Assembly (NCBI GenBank): GCA_005877675.1
Contig: VBNZ01000122.1
Location: 1-8,696, forward strand
Direction: 5' to 3'
DNA length: 8,696 bases
Source: Gammaproteobacteria bacterium
GTDB lineage: Bacteria > Pseudomonadota > Gammaproteobacteria > Xanthomonadales > Rhodanobacteraceae
The notes beneath the pieces were generated by a model. The model had not been told where the DNA came from and searched no databases. It was given only the letters and a program-made list of their open reading frames with translations. Both the position numbers and the translations under genes were made by a program. Shown piece by piece: positions 1 through 8,000 of the stretch (positions within the stretch are counted from its first letter, which is position 1; each line of letters opens with the position of its first letter).

Positions 1-1
1 C

Positions 2-280
2 GCAAAGATCTATCGCGTGCAACCGGACAAGACGCTGTCTGTCGTTACGGAGGTGATGCAAGGCTCGCAAAGTCCGCCTTGCCTCGTCCGGCTGCTGAAA
101 GATGGCGATCACTGGCTGCTTTCCACCACGAATGGTATCTATCGCTTCAGTGCTGCATGGGAAGGACAGCGCCTTACCTGGAGTTCGCGCGTGGACGACA
201 TGACAAGGTTGCCCGACGGCACCGTTGTGTTCGTTGGCTATCAACAGCGTGGCATCAACAAGCTCGTCCTCGGCAGCGAA
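2..280 (+). other. Beta-propeller-like blades, end of an N-terminal propeller region
   Basis: Two repeating blade-like units are visible: one around LLKDGDHWLLSTTNGIYRFS and one around RLPDGTVVFVGYQQRGINKL. Each has the pattern of a polar turn (DGD, DGT), a hydrophobic strand, another turn and another strand, as in NHL/SMP-30-type propellers. The remaining blades would lie upstream of the window. No catalytic residue can be assigned, so a binding or scaffold role is inferred only. Confidence 0.45.
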
Positions 281-3200
281 GCCGTCGCGCCCTCGCTGGT
301 CAAATACGAAAACGCGATTGGTCTCGGCGCAAGTTGGTTGCAGTCGCAGTCAATCGCCACCAACGACACTCTGCATCTAGCACAACAGCTCTGGGGTCTG
401 GGCGAGGCGTATCGGTTTTATCAAAACTCGGATACAGCCCGTGCTGCATCGCTATTGATCAAGATAAACGCTTTCGCTCAGCAGCTACGCGCGAACCAGA
501 ATGCCGACGGCGGTTGGGGCCGATACACCGGTTGGGGTAGCGATGCACTGGTCACGGCGCAGGTAGGCCTGGCGCTGGACTATACCGACCCATCCGCGAC
601 CGATCCGGTTGTACGCAAAGCTGTCGCGTGGCTGCTCGCACAGCAGCAGGCTGATGGCTCGTGGTACAGCGCGAATGGCATCATGGGGACACACGAGTCG
701 ACCACCACGATGGTCGCGATCTGGTTGCCGACGATTCTCGATCGTCTCGGCAGTATTGACGCGCTCGTGTCGGCGACCTTCCCGCCGAACTCAAGTCCCA
801 TGCATTACGTGCCGGTGCCAACCAGCAGCGCAACAGATCCGGCGGGCAACGTAGTCAACACATGGAAATTGACCGGTGTGACAAACGAGGGCCGTGACCT
901 CGACTTCGATTTGACCATGTCGAACCTGCAGTCGGGTGAAGTGCGTCCGGCGGCCAGCGACGCGCATATGACGTTCAACAATAGCGTCAACGGGCAGGTC
1001 GTCAATGTGCCGATTGCGATCCCAGCGGTCACCGCAACGCCACCGGTGTCGTTGTCTGTCGTGACCGATAAACCGACTTACCCAGCGAACGCGACAGCGC
1101 AGGTCACAACGACATTGGTCGACGTGGATACGGTACCGGTGTCCGGTTCGTTGCTGGTCAAGGTGTACGACGCCGCGGGTAATCTTGTCGGTAACGTCAC
1201 GCAGCGCGACGTCACCATTCCGGCGAATGGCAGCCTGCCCGTGACGGATCCGTTTGCGATCGGCGCGATCCCGCCCGCGATCTATACCGTGAAGGCCGTA
1301 CTCACCAACAATGGCGTCGTGCTGGCGAACGGTCAAACGACGTTCAATGTGTTGTCCGATTCCGGCGCGGCATCGGCGACTTCGACGCTGCACACAGACA
1401 GGCAGGTTTACAACGCGAGCGATCAGGTACTGATCAGCTCTCGTGTGCTGAACATGTCGGCGAACACGCCGCTCAGCAATCTTGCACTGAACGTCGCCGT
1501 CTACAACGCGAGTGACGTGCAGCAGTTCACGCACAGCTACGCGATCGCGCAGTTGCTGCCTGGTGCCACGCTCGACTTTAGCGTGCCGCAGACACTGACC
1601 AACGCACCGCCGGGTGTCTATACGGTCAAACAGGACCTATTCGACAGCCAAGGCCACCTGTTCAACCACGTCGAGACGACCTATACGGTGAGTTCGACCG
1701 CCGACACGGGCTTTGGTCTCGTCGGCACGATAGTCGCGACGCCGAAGACCCTGCCTGTTGGCGCGACGCTGACGCTCAATGCGACTGCGACCGACAAGGG
1801 TAATGTCGACCTCACCGGTATCCCGCTGACGATTACCATCGTCGAGCCCGTGAGTGGCCAGATACTGCAGCAGTTCAGTCAGACCTCGAACCTCGCGATG
1901 GGCGTGAGCGTGCCGTTCAACACGCCATGGGTGACGAAGGGCCAGCCGAAGACCACTTACTCGGCAGTGCTGAGCGCGGCGATCGGCTCGGGCCCATCAA
2001 TGAAGAGCATCACGCTCGCCGTCGATACCTTCACGCTGACGCTGGAGATCAAGGCCGATATCACGCTCAAGGCTGGTACACCTGGCCTATCGGCTCTGGC
2101 TCTGATCGACGCGACGACATCGAGTTCCGAGATCACACGCGTCACCAGCACTTTGTCGGCGCTAGGCTACAGCACGGTGTTCGTCAACACCGCAACCGAC
2201 TTTGCCTCCGATGTGCGCTCAGGCAGTTATCAGTTGTACCTGCTGCTTGCGACCCAGGCCACTCCGGATGCGACGACGCAACGCCTGCTGCGTGAAGCGA
2301 TCCACCGCGGCGAAGGCCTGATCTCGGCGAACGGCGTGGCCACACTGCCTGATGCACTGGCGCAGATCACGGGTCTCAAGGCGGCAACGGGGCTGCCGGT
2401 GATCAATACTCAGGCCCTCGATGTGCTCGCCGCCGCCCCGGGCGGTGCTGCGCACACGACATTCACGCCCTCACTGCCGGGCCGCATCGTGGTGCCAACC
2501 TCGGCACAAACCCAGGCGATCTTCACCGGTCGTCTGCCGGCGACGCCGGATCAAGGCACGCTGTCGGATGAAGTCGCGAGTCTCGGCCGCATCGACATCG
2601 GTTACTTCGGCACCGATGCCACGCTGTCGCTGACCTCGGTCGGTCGCATCCACAATGCCGATGGATCGGACCACTACGCCGCATGGCGGATCCGCAATGC
2701 GAGCGCTGCCTCGCACAACGTGACCTTGGCCAGCGTGAGCGGTGGCTACACCTTTGCCTTCACGATCGCGCCGCACACCGACACGTTCATTGCGAGCCCG
2801 ATCGTGGCAGGGACGGCCGATCACACGCTTAGCGAGAACGGCACGACGTTGCAGAGCGTCACTGCGATCACAACGCTCTTCATCGATACACGCATCGTTG
2901 ATGTGGGCGAGAACCCCGGCGCGATCGCGCTGTGGGCCAACGCGATCAATGCTGCCGACGTATTCGACTGGACCGGGGCGCAGCACGTGGTCCACGGCGC
3001 CGTGCATTCGAACAGCGATATCCGCCTTGCGGGTGCGCAGAACCTGATCGATGGTCCGCTGCACTACGTCGCGAGCTTCAGCAACAGTGGTAGCCAGAAC
3101 ACCTTCACGTTCGCGCCACGGCAGGTAGCGGCACAGCCGCTGCCGACGCTGCTCCAGCTCGACGACTATAAGCCGAACGGTCCGGTAGTCGCGGTCGTGG

Positions 3201-4303
3201 GCGCGAGCTACTTTGACCAGACGGCGGAGTGCGCGAGCAAGAGGAGCTGGCATCGCACACCGAAAGACATGCCGCTGACCGCGGGTGTGTACTTCATCCC
3301 GTGTGACGTGCAGATCAATGGGGATGCGCCAAGTGGCAATGTCACCCTGGTCAGTACAGGCCTGATCCAGATCGATGGGGCGAAGGGCAGCTTCACACCG
3401 TTCTATCAGGGCCTGCAGTTCGCGACCGCACAGAGTGGCGCGGATGCGATCAAGTTGTCCGGCTCGAACACACAGGTTGGCGGTCTCGTGTTTGCGCCGC
3501 AGGGTACGGTGACGGCTTCGGGTGATGCAATGGCCTTCCAGTGCTCGGTGATCGCCGATCAAATCCGTTTTGCCGGCGCCAAGACCACGGTCGATGCACG
3601 CAACTGTCCGTATGCAACGGTGCAGCGTCAAGCACCGGCAGTGCTGCTCAATGCTTTCGGCAGTGGTATCGCCGCCTATGCCGCGTTCGACTGGCAGGGG
3701 GCGATCGGTCAGTACGAGGCGACGCCGGACGTGCTGAACACGCTGTTCGGCAAGACCGCGGCCGTAGTCGCGCCGACGCAGAACCCATTGCGCGCAGGAA
3801 CGATCGTGCCGTTGACGACGACAGTGCAGAGCCTTAACGATCCATTTCGGGGGGCGCTCAAGCTCGCGGCGGACGATGACTCGATCTTCAATCCGCTCAG
3901 CGCGACGTGGCCGCTCGACTTCACCACGCAGAACCCGATCACCGCGAACAGTGTGCTGCGGTTGGGCTCAGGCACGAGCACGCTGATCACGGCAACGGTA
4001 TCGGCCTCGAGTCCGATCGTGATCGATCCGTTGAAGCAGGCAACGCTGACGCTGACGCATCTTGCGGGTGATTCAGTCAACGATTTGATCACGGCGGTCA
4101 ATGCCATCGGCAATCGCGATGTGGCGCTGAACAATGCACTCGCTGCCTTGCAGGCAGCACAGATCGCTCAAGCCGCCAATAATCACGAGAGCACGATTCA
4201 GCGCCTACTCGATGCGGCTGAGGCGTGCGGTCAATCGACGAACGCGCAAGCCGACACATTGCGCACGCGTATCGACTGGATCATCTGGGCCGACACGCAC
4301 TGA
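2..4303 (+). CDS. Giant secreted-type multidomain protein with toroid and macroglobulin-like Ig repeats (5' partial)
   Basis: The frame is open from base 2 to the TGA at 4301-4303, giving 1,433 visible codons. A GTG at 17 could be called as a start, but coding sequence continues upstream of it (AKIYR), no signal peptide follows, and the first residues look like the middle of a beta-propeller, so I treat the gene as truncated by the window edge. Visible order: propeller-like blades (2-280), alpha/alpha-toroid (302-763), a linker, three Ig-like domains (1052-2037), a Rossmann-like segment (2090-2400), a beta-sandwich (2579-2867), a beta-solenoid-like module with four cysteines (2921-3607), then a beta domain and an Ala/Gln-rich helical tail. 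Only six cysteines are visible, and there are no transmembrane segments or LPXTG-type anchor. The Ala/Thr/Val/Asn-rich beta composition suits an exported protein. The exact function is unknown to me. The macroglobulin/toroid likeness is an inference from motifs. The RHS gene starts 134 bases downstream on the same strand. Confidence 0.93.
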   Translation, partial: AKIYRVQPDKTLSVVTEVMQGSQSPPCLVRLLKDGDHWLLSTTNGIYRFSAAWEGQRLTWSSRVDDMTRLPDGTVVFVGYQQRGINKLVLGSEAVAPSLVKYENAIGLGASWLQSQSIATNDTLHLAQQLWGLGEAYRFYQNSDTARAASLLIKINAFAQQLRANQNADGGWGRYTGWGSDALVTAQVGLALDYTDPSATDPVVRKAVAWLLAQQQADGSWYSANGIMGTHESTTTMVAIWLPTILDRLGSIDALVSATFPPNSSPMHYVPVPTSSATDPAGNVVNTWKLTGVTNEGRDLDFDLTMSNLQSGEVRPAASDAHMTFNNSVNGQVVNVPIAIPAVTATPPVSLSVVTDKPTYPANATAQVTTTLVDVDTVPVSGSLLVKVYDAAGNLVGNVTQRDVTIPANGSLPVTDPFAIGAIPPAIYTVKAVLTNNGVVLANGQTTFNVLSDSGAASATSTLHTDRQVYNASDQVLISSRVLNMSANTPLSNLALNVAVYNASDVQQFTHSYAIAQLLPGATLDFSVPQTLTNAPPGVYTVKQDLFDSQGHLFNHVETTYTVSSTADTGFGLVGTIVATPKTLPVGATLTLNATATDKGNVDLTGIPLTITIVEPVSGQILQQFSQTSNLAMGVSVPFNTPWVTKGQPKTTYSAVLSAAIGSGPSMKSITLAVDTFTLTLEIKADITLKAGTPGLSALALIDATTSSSEITRVTSTLSALGYSTVFVNTATDFASDVRSGSYQLYLLLATQATPDATTQRLLREAIHRGEGLISANGVATLPDALAQITGLKAATGLPVINTQALDVLAAAPGGAAHTTFTPSLPGRIVVPTSAQTQAIFTGRLPATPDQGTLSDEVASLGRIDIGYFGTDATLSLTSVGRIHNADGSDHYAAWRIRNASAASHNVTLASVSGGYTFAFTIAPHTDTFIASPIVAGTADHTLSENGTTLQSVTAITTLFIDTRIVDVGENPGAIALWANAINAADVFDWTGAQHVVHGAVHSNSDIRLAGAQNLIDGPLHYVASFSNSGSQNTFTFAPRQVAAQPLPTLLQLDDYKPNGPVVAVVGASYFDQTAECASKRSWHRTPKDMPLTAGVYFIPCDVQINGDAPSGNVTLVSTGLIQIDGAKGSFTPFYQGLQFATAQSGADAIKLSGSNTQVGGLVFAPQGTVTASGDAMAFQCSVIADQIRFAGAKTTVDARNCPYATVQRQAPAVLLNAFGSGIAAYAAFDWQGAIGQYEATPDVLNTLFGKTAAVVAPTQNPLRAGTIVPLTTTVQSLNDPFRGALKLAADDDSIFNPLSATWPLDFTTQNPITANSVLRLGSGTSTLITATVSASSPIVIDPLKQATLTLTHLAGDSVNDLITAVNAIGNRDVALNNALAALQAAQIAQAANNHESTIQRLLDAAEACGQSTNAQADTLRTRIDWIIWADTH
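302..763 (+). other. Alpha/alpha-toroid domain (prenyltransferase/squalene-oxidase-type repeats)
   Basis: This is a helical region of about 150 residues with two clear QW-type turn motifs: QNADGGWG at bases 497-520 and QQADGSW at 644-664. Each sits between amphipathic helices such as AVAWLLAQQ. These motifs are typical of the toroid shared by squalene cyclases, prenyltransferase beta subunits and the thioester domain of alpha-2-macroglobulin/complement proteins. The cyclase DXDD motif and the GCGEQ thioester motif are not visible. The domain is short (two or three repeats rather than six), so it may be a minimal or degenerate toroid. Confidence 0.7.
1052..2037 (+). other. Three tandem Ig-like (macroglobulin-like) domains
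   Basis: There are three units of roughly 100 residues, at about 1052-1354, 1376-1690 and 1709-2037. The first begins VVTDKPTYPANATAQVTTTL and the second TLHTDRQVYNASDQVLISS. Both have the (T)D(K/R)xxY opening followed by alternating strands, the pattern of MG2-type macroglobulin domains, and each closes with PPxxYTVK...TxxV. The third, TIVATPKTLPVGATLTLNAT, is more divergent. Such units usually act as spacers or as a protein-trapping scaffold on secreted proteins. The family assignment rests on motif resemblance only. Confidence 0.6.
2090..2400 (+). other. Rossmann-like alpha/beta segment (glutamine-amidotransferase/flavodoxin-like fold)
   Basis: Strand-helix alternation is clear here. ALALIDA is a first strand, followed by a helix (EITRVTSTLSALGY), a second strand (STVFVN), a segment SGSYQLYLLLAT that forms a buried strand, a helix (TTQRLLREAIHRG) and a final strand (EGLISANG). 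This matches the class-I amidotransferase-like or ThuA-like fold that sits in some surface proteins. I see no nucleophilic Cys at the expected elbow, so enzyme activity is unlikely. The start of the domain is uncertain by tens of bases. Confidence 0.4.
2921..3607 (+). other. Beta-solenoid-like module with HSN-x-DI motif and four cysteines
   Basis: The region opens GAIALWANAI and continues with HGAVHSNSDIRLAGAQN, TAGVYFIPCDVQINGDAPSG, NVTLVSTGLIQIDGAKG, IKLSGSNTQVGGLVFAPQG and SVIADQIRFAGAKT. These repeated short strands ending in G, N or D are the signature of a right-handed beta-solenoid, and the HSN(G/S)DI...GxxHY opening resembles modules (DUF7305-like, by memory) found in exported proteins. 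Cysteine codons at 3230, 3302, 3542 and 3605 are four of the six in the whole visible protein, which would allow two disulfides. A structural or adhesive role is inferred. Confidence 0.45.
4080..4300 (+). other. C-terminal helical tail of the first giant protein
   Basis: The last roughly 70 residues change from beta-rich to helical and Ala/Gln-rich: NDLITAVNAIG, ALNNALAALQAAQIAQAA and STIQRLLDAAEACG, ending TRIDWIIWADTH. Successive amphipathic helices with conserved Leu/Ala spacing resemble the helical tails (FIMAH-like) seen on large secreted enzymes. It lacks a membrane-spanning stretch, so it is not a membrane anchor. The homology is uncertain. Confidence 0.4.
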
Positions 4304-4322
4304 AAGCGCCGTCGAGGGCTGT

Positions 4323-4382
4323 ATGAAAAGAGAATTATCGCCTTCATGCATCGCCGTGGCTGCGGCGTACGAAGGCGAGTGA
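4323..4382 (+). CDS. Possible 19-residue leader peptide
   Basis: An ATG at 4323 opens a 19-codon frame (MKRELSPSCIAVAAAYEGE) closed by TGA at 4380-4382. GAGGG at 4314-4318 stands four bases before the ATG, which is a short but usable Shine-Dalgarno spacing. The coding stretch overlaps the inverted repeat at 4338-4378, an arrangement seen in translational leader peptides. Equally it may be chance, because it is the tail of a longer shadow frame overlapping the end of the first gene. There is no run of a single regulatory amino acid. Confidence 0.2.
   Translation: MKRELSPSCIAVAAAYEGE
4338..4378. repeat. Nested inverted repeat (hairpin) without U-tract
   Basis: TCGCCTTC at 4338-4345 is a perfect complement of GAAGGCGA at 4371-4378. 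Inside it CGCCG at 4352-4356 pairs with CGGCG at 4363-4367. The transcript could thus fold into an 8-bp outer stem, an asymmetric internal loop and a 5-bp inner stem with a small loop. It is followed by GTGAACGAC rather than T residues, so it is not a standard intrinsic terminator. It may be a processing or attenuation structure, or a weak bidirectional terminator. Confidence 0.4.
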
Positions 4383-4423
4383 ACGACAAGAGCAATCGAG
4401 TGGTACGCAATCAATCGCTTTCG

Positions 4424-4429
4424 GGTGAG
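4424..4429 (+). promoter_or_regulatory. Ribosome binding site of the RHS gene
   Basis: GGTGAG at 4424-4429, within the longer TCGGGTGAGATC, lies eight bases before the ATG at 4438 and matches the GGTGA part of the consensus complement to the 16S rRNA tail. A second AGGA at 4433-4436 is too close to the ATG to be used. This supports 4438 as the start. Confidence 0.5.
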
Positions 4430-4437
4430 ATCAGGAT

Positions 4438-5004
4438 ATGACGAACTTCCTTGGGATTGGGATGTGGGGCACGCGCGTGAAGGTCTTGTTCGCCTCGTGG
4501 TGTGAGCGCGTACAGCGCGTAGCGCGCCGCGGCGCGGTCGCAAGCCTGACTGCATTTTGTGCGCTGATGGCAGCCTCCAACGCATTGGTGGCACCGATCA
4601 CCGCGCAGGCGTCGCCGGTGGCGACGACGTTGACAGCGCTGGTCGCAAGTGCGGCGCCAACGACGGCGGGCTATGACAAGCATAAGACGCGGTCTCGCTT
4701 TGTCGCGCCGAAGAGCAACGGTCGCGGACCACATACGAAGGGTCAGGATTACCAGGCCGATCCGCTGATCAACACGCCAAAAAATCTCGCGCCGATCAAC
4801 CCGGCTGCTACGCCAGCGACGACTAGTGAAGACTGTGCAGCTGACGCCCGCAATACGCACGCTCGCTGCATCGCTCGGCAACAACCCGGTGCAGATATAC
4901 AACTGGGTGCGCGACCACGTCGTATTCACACCGACCTACGGTTCGATCCAAGGTTCGGAAGCGACACTACAGACCCGCCATGGCAACGCGTTCGATACGG
5001 CTAG
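4438..5004 (+). CDS. Literal 5' ORF: signal peptide and linker of the split RHS gene
   Basis: As written, the ATG at 4438 gives 188 residues ending at TGA 5002-5004. The first 132 residues are plausible: an extended charged N-region (about 32 residues, VARRG), a hydrophobic core, an AQA/SP signal peptidase site near residue 58 and an Ala/Pro/Thr linker ending ATPATTSED. The last 56 residues are Arg-, His- and Asp-rich (for example GARPRRIHTDLRFDPRFG), which is what an out-of-frame reading of GC-rich coding DNA looks like. Over that stretch the +1 frame encodes the transglutaminase-like domain. Taken literally, the product would be an exported fragment without a functional domain. ATG 4462 and GTG 4477 are weaker alternative starts. 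Confidence 0.55.
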   Translation: MTNFLGIGMWGTRVKVLFASWCERVQRVARRGAVASLTAFCALMAASNALVAPITAQASPVATTLTALVASAAPTTAGYDKHKTRSRFVAPKSNGRGPHTKGQDYQADPLINTPKNLAPINPAATPATTSEDCAADARNTHARCIARQQPGADIQLGARPRRIHTDLRFDPRFGSDTTDPPWQRVRYG

Positions 5005-8000
5005 CCTGCTGATCGCGCTGTTGCGCGCCGCGAACATCCCGGCACGTTATAGCTACGGCACGATCGAAGTGCCAGCCGCACTCGCGCAGAACTGGGTCGG
5101 TGGCGTGACAACACCGGATGCAGCTGTCGCGCTGTTCGCGCAAGGCGGCATTCCCGCACAGGGCGCGATCAATGGCGGCGCAATCAGCGCAATCCAAATC
5201 GAACACGTCTGGGTGCAGGCTTTCGTTGACTTCAGTCCCTCACGCGGCGCGATCAACCGCAGCGCCAAGACCTGGGTGCCACTCGATGCAGCATTCAAGC
5301 AGTATCGCTATACCCAAGGCATGGCGGTTCGCACCGACGTGTCGGTCGACACGGCGGCGCTCAGCGCAAAGCTCACACAGGGCGCGACGCAGACAGGTGA
5401 CATGGTGCAGGGCCTCGATCCCGCTGCACTAAGCACGGCGTACACCGACTTCACTACGCGTGTGGCGAACTACATCACGACGCATAAGGCAAGTGCGACA
5501 GTAAACGACGTGCTCGGCTCGCAGACGACAATCAACGAAGATCTACCGCTGCTCGCCGGCGCGCTGCCGTACAAAACGATAGCCGTCGGCGCGGTCTATG
5601 CCACGCTGCCCGACACGCTGCGCTGGCAGATCCAGTACGGGTTATATGCAAGCGATCTCGACCGCAGCAACAACAACGCGATCGTCGCGGTGACACAGTC
5701 GTTGCCCAAGTCGGTCGGCAAGCGTGTCACACTGTCGTTCGCGGGCGCGACGACGACCGACAAGAACAAGCTCGGCATACTACTCAACAGCAACCCGCTG
5801 CCCGTTACCCTCAGCGCCAGCGGCGTGCAGATGACGGCGCAGCTGACGGTCGATGGACAGGCTGTCGCGACAGGTGGCAACGTAACGCTTGGCACGGCAT
5901 TGGTCGGCGGTTTCGGTATCTACGAGCCGCGAATTGGCGCGTGGACGTACACCGCAAGCTCGCGTGTGGTAGCAGGCGAGACACACTCGATCGCGGCAAT
6001 TGGGCAAGGTGTGGCGCCGTCGATGCTCGGCGCGAGCCGCGACCGTCTGAACGCACTCAGTACACAGTTGGCGGCGAAGCAGTACTCTGGGATCACGCAG
6101 GACGCATTGGTTGGCGAAGTTCTCAACTACGCTGCACTCGCCTATACAACAACAGTGGCGAGCAATTCCGAGCTGATGTGCAAGGCCTGCGGCGTCGTCG
6201 GCTATGCACTGCCGACTATCACGCGAGTCAATACGCACGCTGCAGCGACCTATGTGAAGGGCGTGCCGCAGACGCTCGCTTTTTCTGGCCTTGCGCTCAA
6301 TGTCGAAATGCTCGGACGCAGTGCGGTCGCACTCGACGGCAACGCGGCCCACGCGCTCGCGTTTCAGCGCACCTATGGCGAACATGCGTCGGCCTACACT
6401 CATCTTTTGCTCGATGCGTTGTTCACCGACGTAAACCACAGCGGGCGTGCTGCCTCTACCGTACGAGCGCTCGAAGCCGCCAATGCCGCAAAACAAAAAA
6501 TCTTCCAGATCACGTCGAGCAATAGCAGCACGATCGTGCCGCAACTCAATGTTGATCCGGTCACGATCGGCGCAGTCAACGATGCGATCGCTGCCGGCCA
6601 GACTGCAACGATCAGCCAGGCGAGCATCGCAGTCGGCAATTGGAATGGCGTGGGTTATCTGCTCGAAGATGCAACGACCGGCAGCGGTGATTACGAGATC
6701 ACTGATCGCGATGAGGCGCAGCTCGTCGTGGCTGGCGGCTGGCTGCCGCTTGCGTTAGCCGGACCAGGTCTCGCGGTGCAAGGCGATCAGATCGCGACTG
6801 CGCTGCAAAACACGTTCACTGCGGAAACTAATTATTACGCCGCGGCAGTTGCGCTGCTCGCCGACTACGGCAGCATCGCCTGGAACAACTTCGTCGGCGC
6901 GCCTCTGGTCGTGAGTCAATGGTGGCTGTGCGATCTGTGGGACGGCCTGCCGGCAAGCCTTTCCGGCCCGGGCACTACCCTCATCAGCAGCATAAGCGTC
7001 GATGACTTCACGCCGCTGCCCGGCGCACCGACGTCAAACAATGCGCCGTACTTCACGAGCACACCGGCGGCAAGCGGCGCGATGGCACAACCGTACCAGT
7101 ACTTTGCGACCGCAGTCGATCCAGATGGCGATGCGCTTACGTTCCACCTGGTGAATGGCCCGGCTGGCATGACCATGGCGCTGAATGGCCTGGTCGCCTG
7201 GGCCAGTCCGATCACCGGCAGCTACCCGGTCACGCTGCGCGTATCGGATGGCAAGGCGGACGTCGATCAGAGCTTCACCTTGACCATTGGCCAGGTGATG
7301 CCGCTCGATCTCACGCTCGCGATCGCGCCGCAGTTCGTCAATGACGGAGACACGGTAACTATCACTGCTGCGACCACTGGCGGCTCCGGCACAGTCACCA
7401 AATCGCTCACGATCGATGGCGCGGTCGTAGCGCTGGATGCAAACGGGCAGGCGAAAGTCGTCGCGCACGGCGCGGGCGGTCACCCGGTCGTGGCAACTGC
7501 GAGTGACAACAAGGGATCGCTCACGCGTACGAACGCGTTTGGCGTGAACGTTCCCGGCGATACCACGCCGCCAACCGTGAAGATCACGGCCCCGAACGAC
7601 GGGGACACGCTGACCACGACGGCGTCCATAAGCGGTATGGTTAGCGATGCGAACGTTACGTTGTGGCAGTTGCTGAGTTCGCCGTCGGGGCAGGGCCAGT
7701 GGCGCGAACTTGCGCGCGGCACGCAGAACGTCAACGGCGCACTCTCGAGCTTTGATCCGAGCCAGCTCGCGAACGGTCAATATGATCTGACGCTGATCGC
7801 CTACGACGCGAACGGGCAGCAGGGCAGCGATCTGATCCACGTGCTGGTCTACGGCGATCTGAAGATCGGCCAGTTCACGGTCAGCTTCAACGATCTGCAG
7901 CTCGACGTGGGTGGTTTGCCGCTGACGATTACGCGCACCTATGACTCGCGCCAAAAAGATGTGAAGGGCGACTTTGGCTACGGTTGGACGCTCGGGTATC

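Larger units (their letters stand above)
4304..4437 (+). other. Intergenic gap between the two giant genes
   Basis: This 134-base stretch separates the stop of the first gene from the ATG of the second. It contains the nested inverted repeat at 4338-4378, a possible 19-codon ORF at 4323-4382 and the ribosome binding site of the second gene. I see no convincing -35/-10 pair and no T-tract after the hairpin, so the genes are probably transcribed together, possibly with partial attenuation. Confidence 0.6.

Noticed and set aside
17..19. GTG as the true start of the first giant gene
   Set aside because: The frame stays open to the window edge with propeller-like residues before the GTG, and no signal peptide or convincing ribosome binding site accompanies it.
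1540..2935. Frequent GCGATCG-like words as a possible dispersed DNA motif
   Set aside because: They fall on Ala-Ile and neighbouring codons (GCG ATC G..) in frame and are explained by codon preference.
2471..3631. Long open frame of 386 codons on the minus strand
   Set aside because: It is antisense to the well-supported first giant gene. Its translation is Arg/His/Cys-rich and has no recognisable domain, as expected for the complement of GC-rich coding DNA.
4338..4378. Rho-independent terminator between the genes
   Set aside because: The stem is interrupted by an internal loop and no T-run follows, so I list it only as an inverted repeat.
4779..4785. A-AAA-AAT slippery heptamer, in phase with the signal-peptide frame
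   Set aside because: A -1 slip here enters the third frame, which stops at TAG 4824-4826. The transglutaminase-like body needs +1, so the heptamer cannot explain the frame change. An added A in the A6 run is possible, but it would put an Arg-rich shadow sequence in the linker.
5780..6544. Minus-strand open frame of 254 codons opposite the middle region of the RHS gene
   Set aside because: It is Arg/Cys-rich with no domain and lies opposite a plus-strand region matching the RHS-transglutaminase family pattern.
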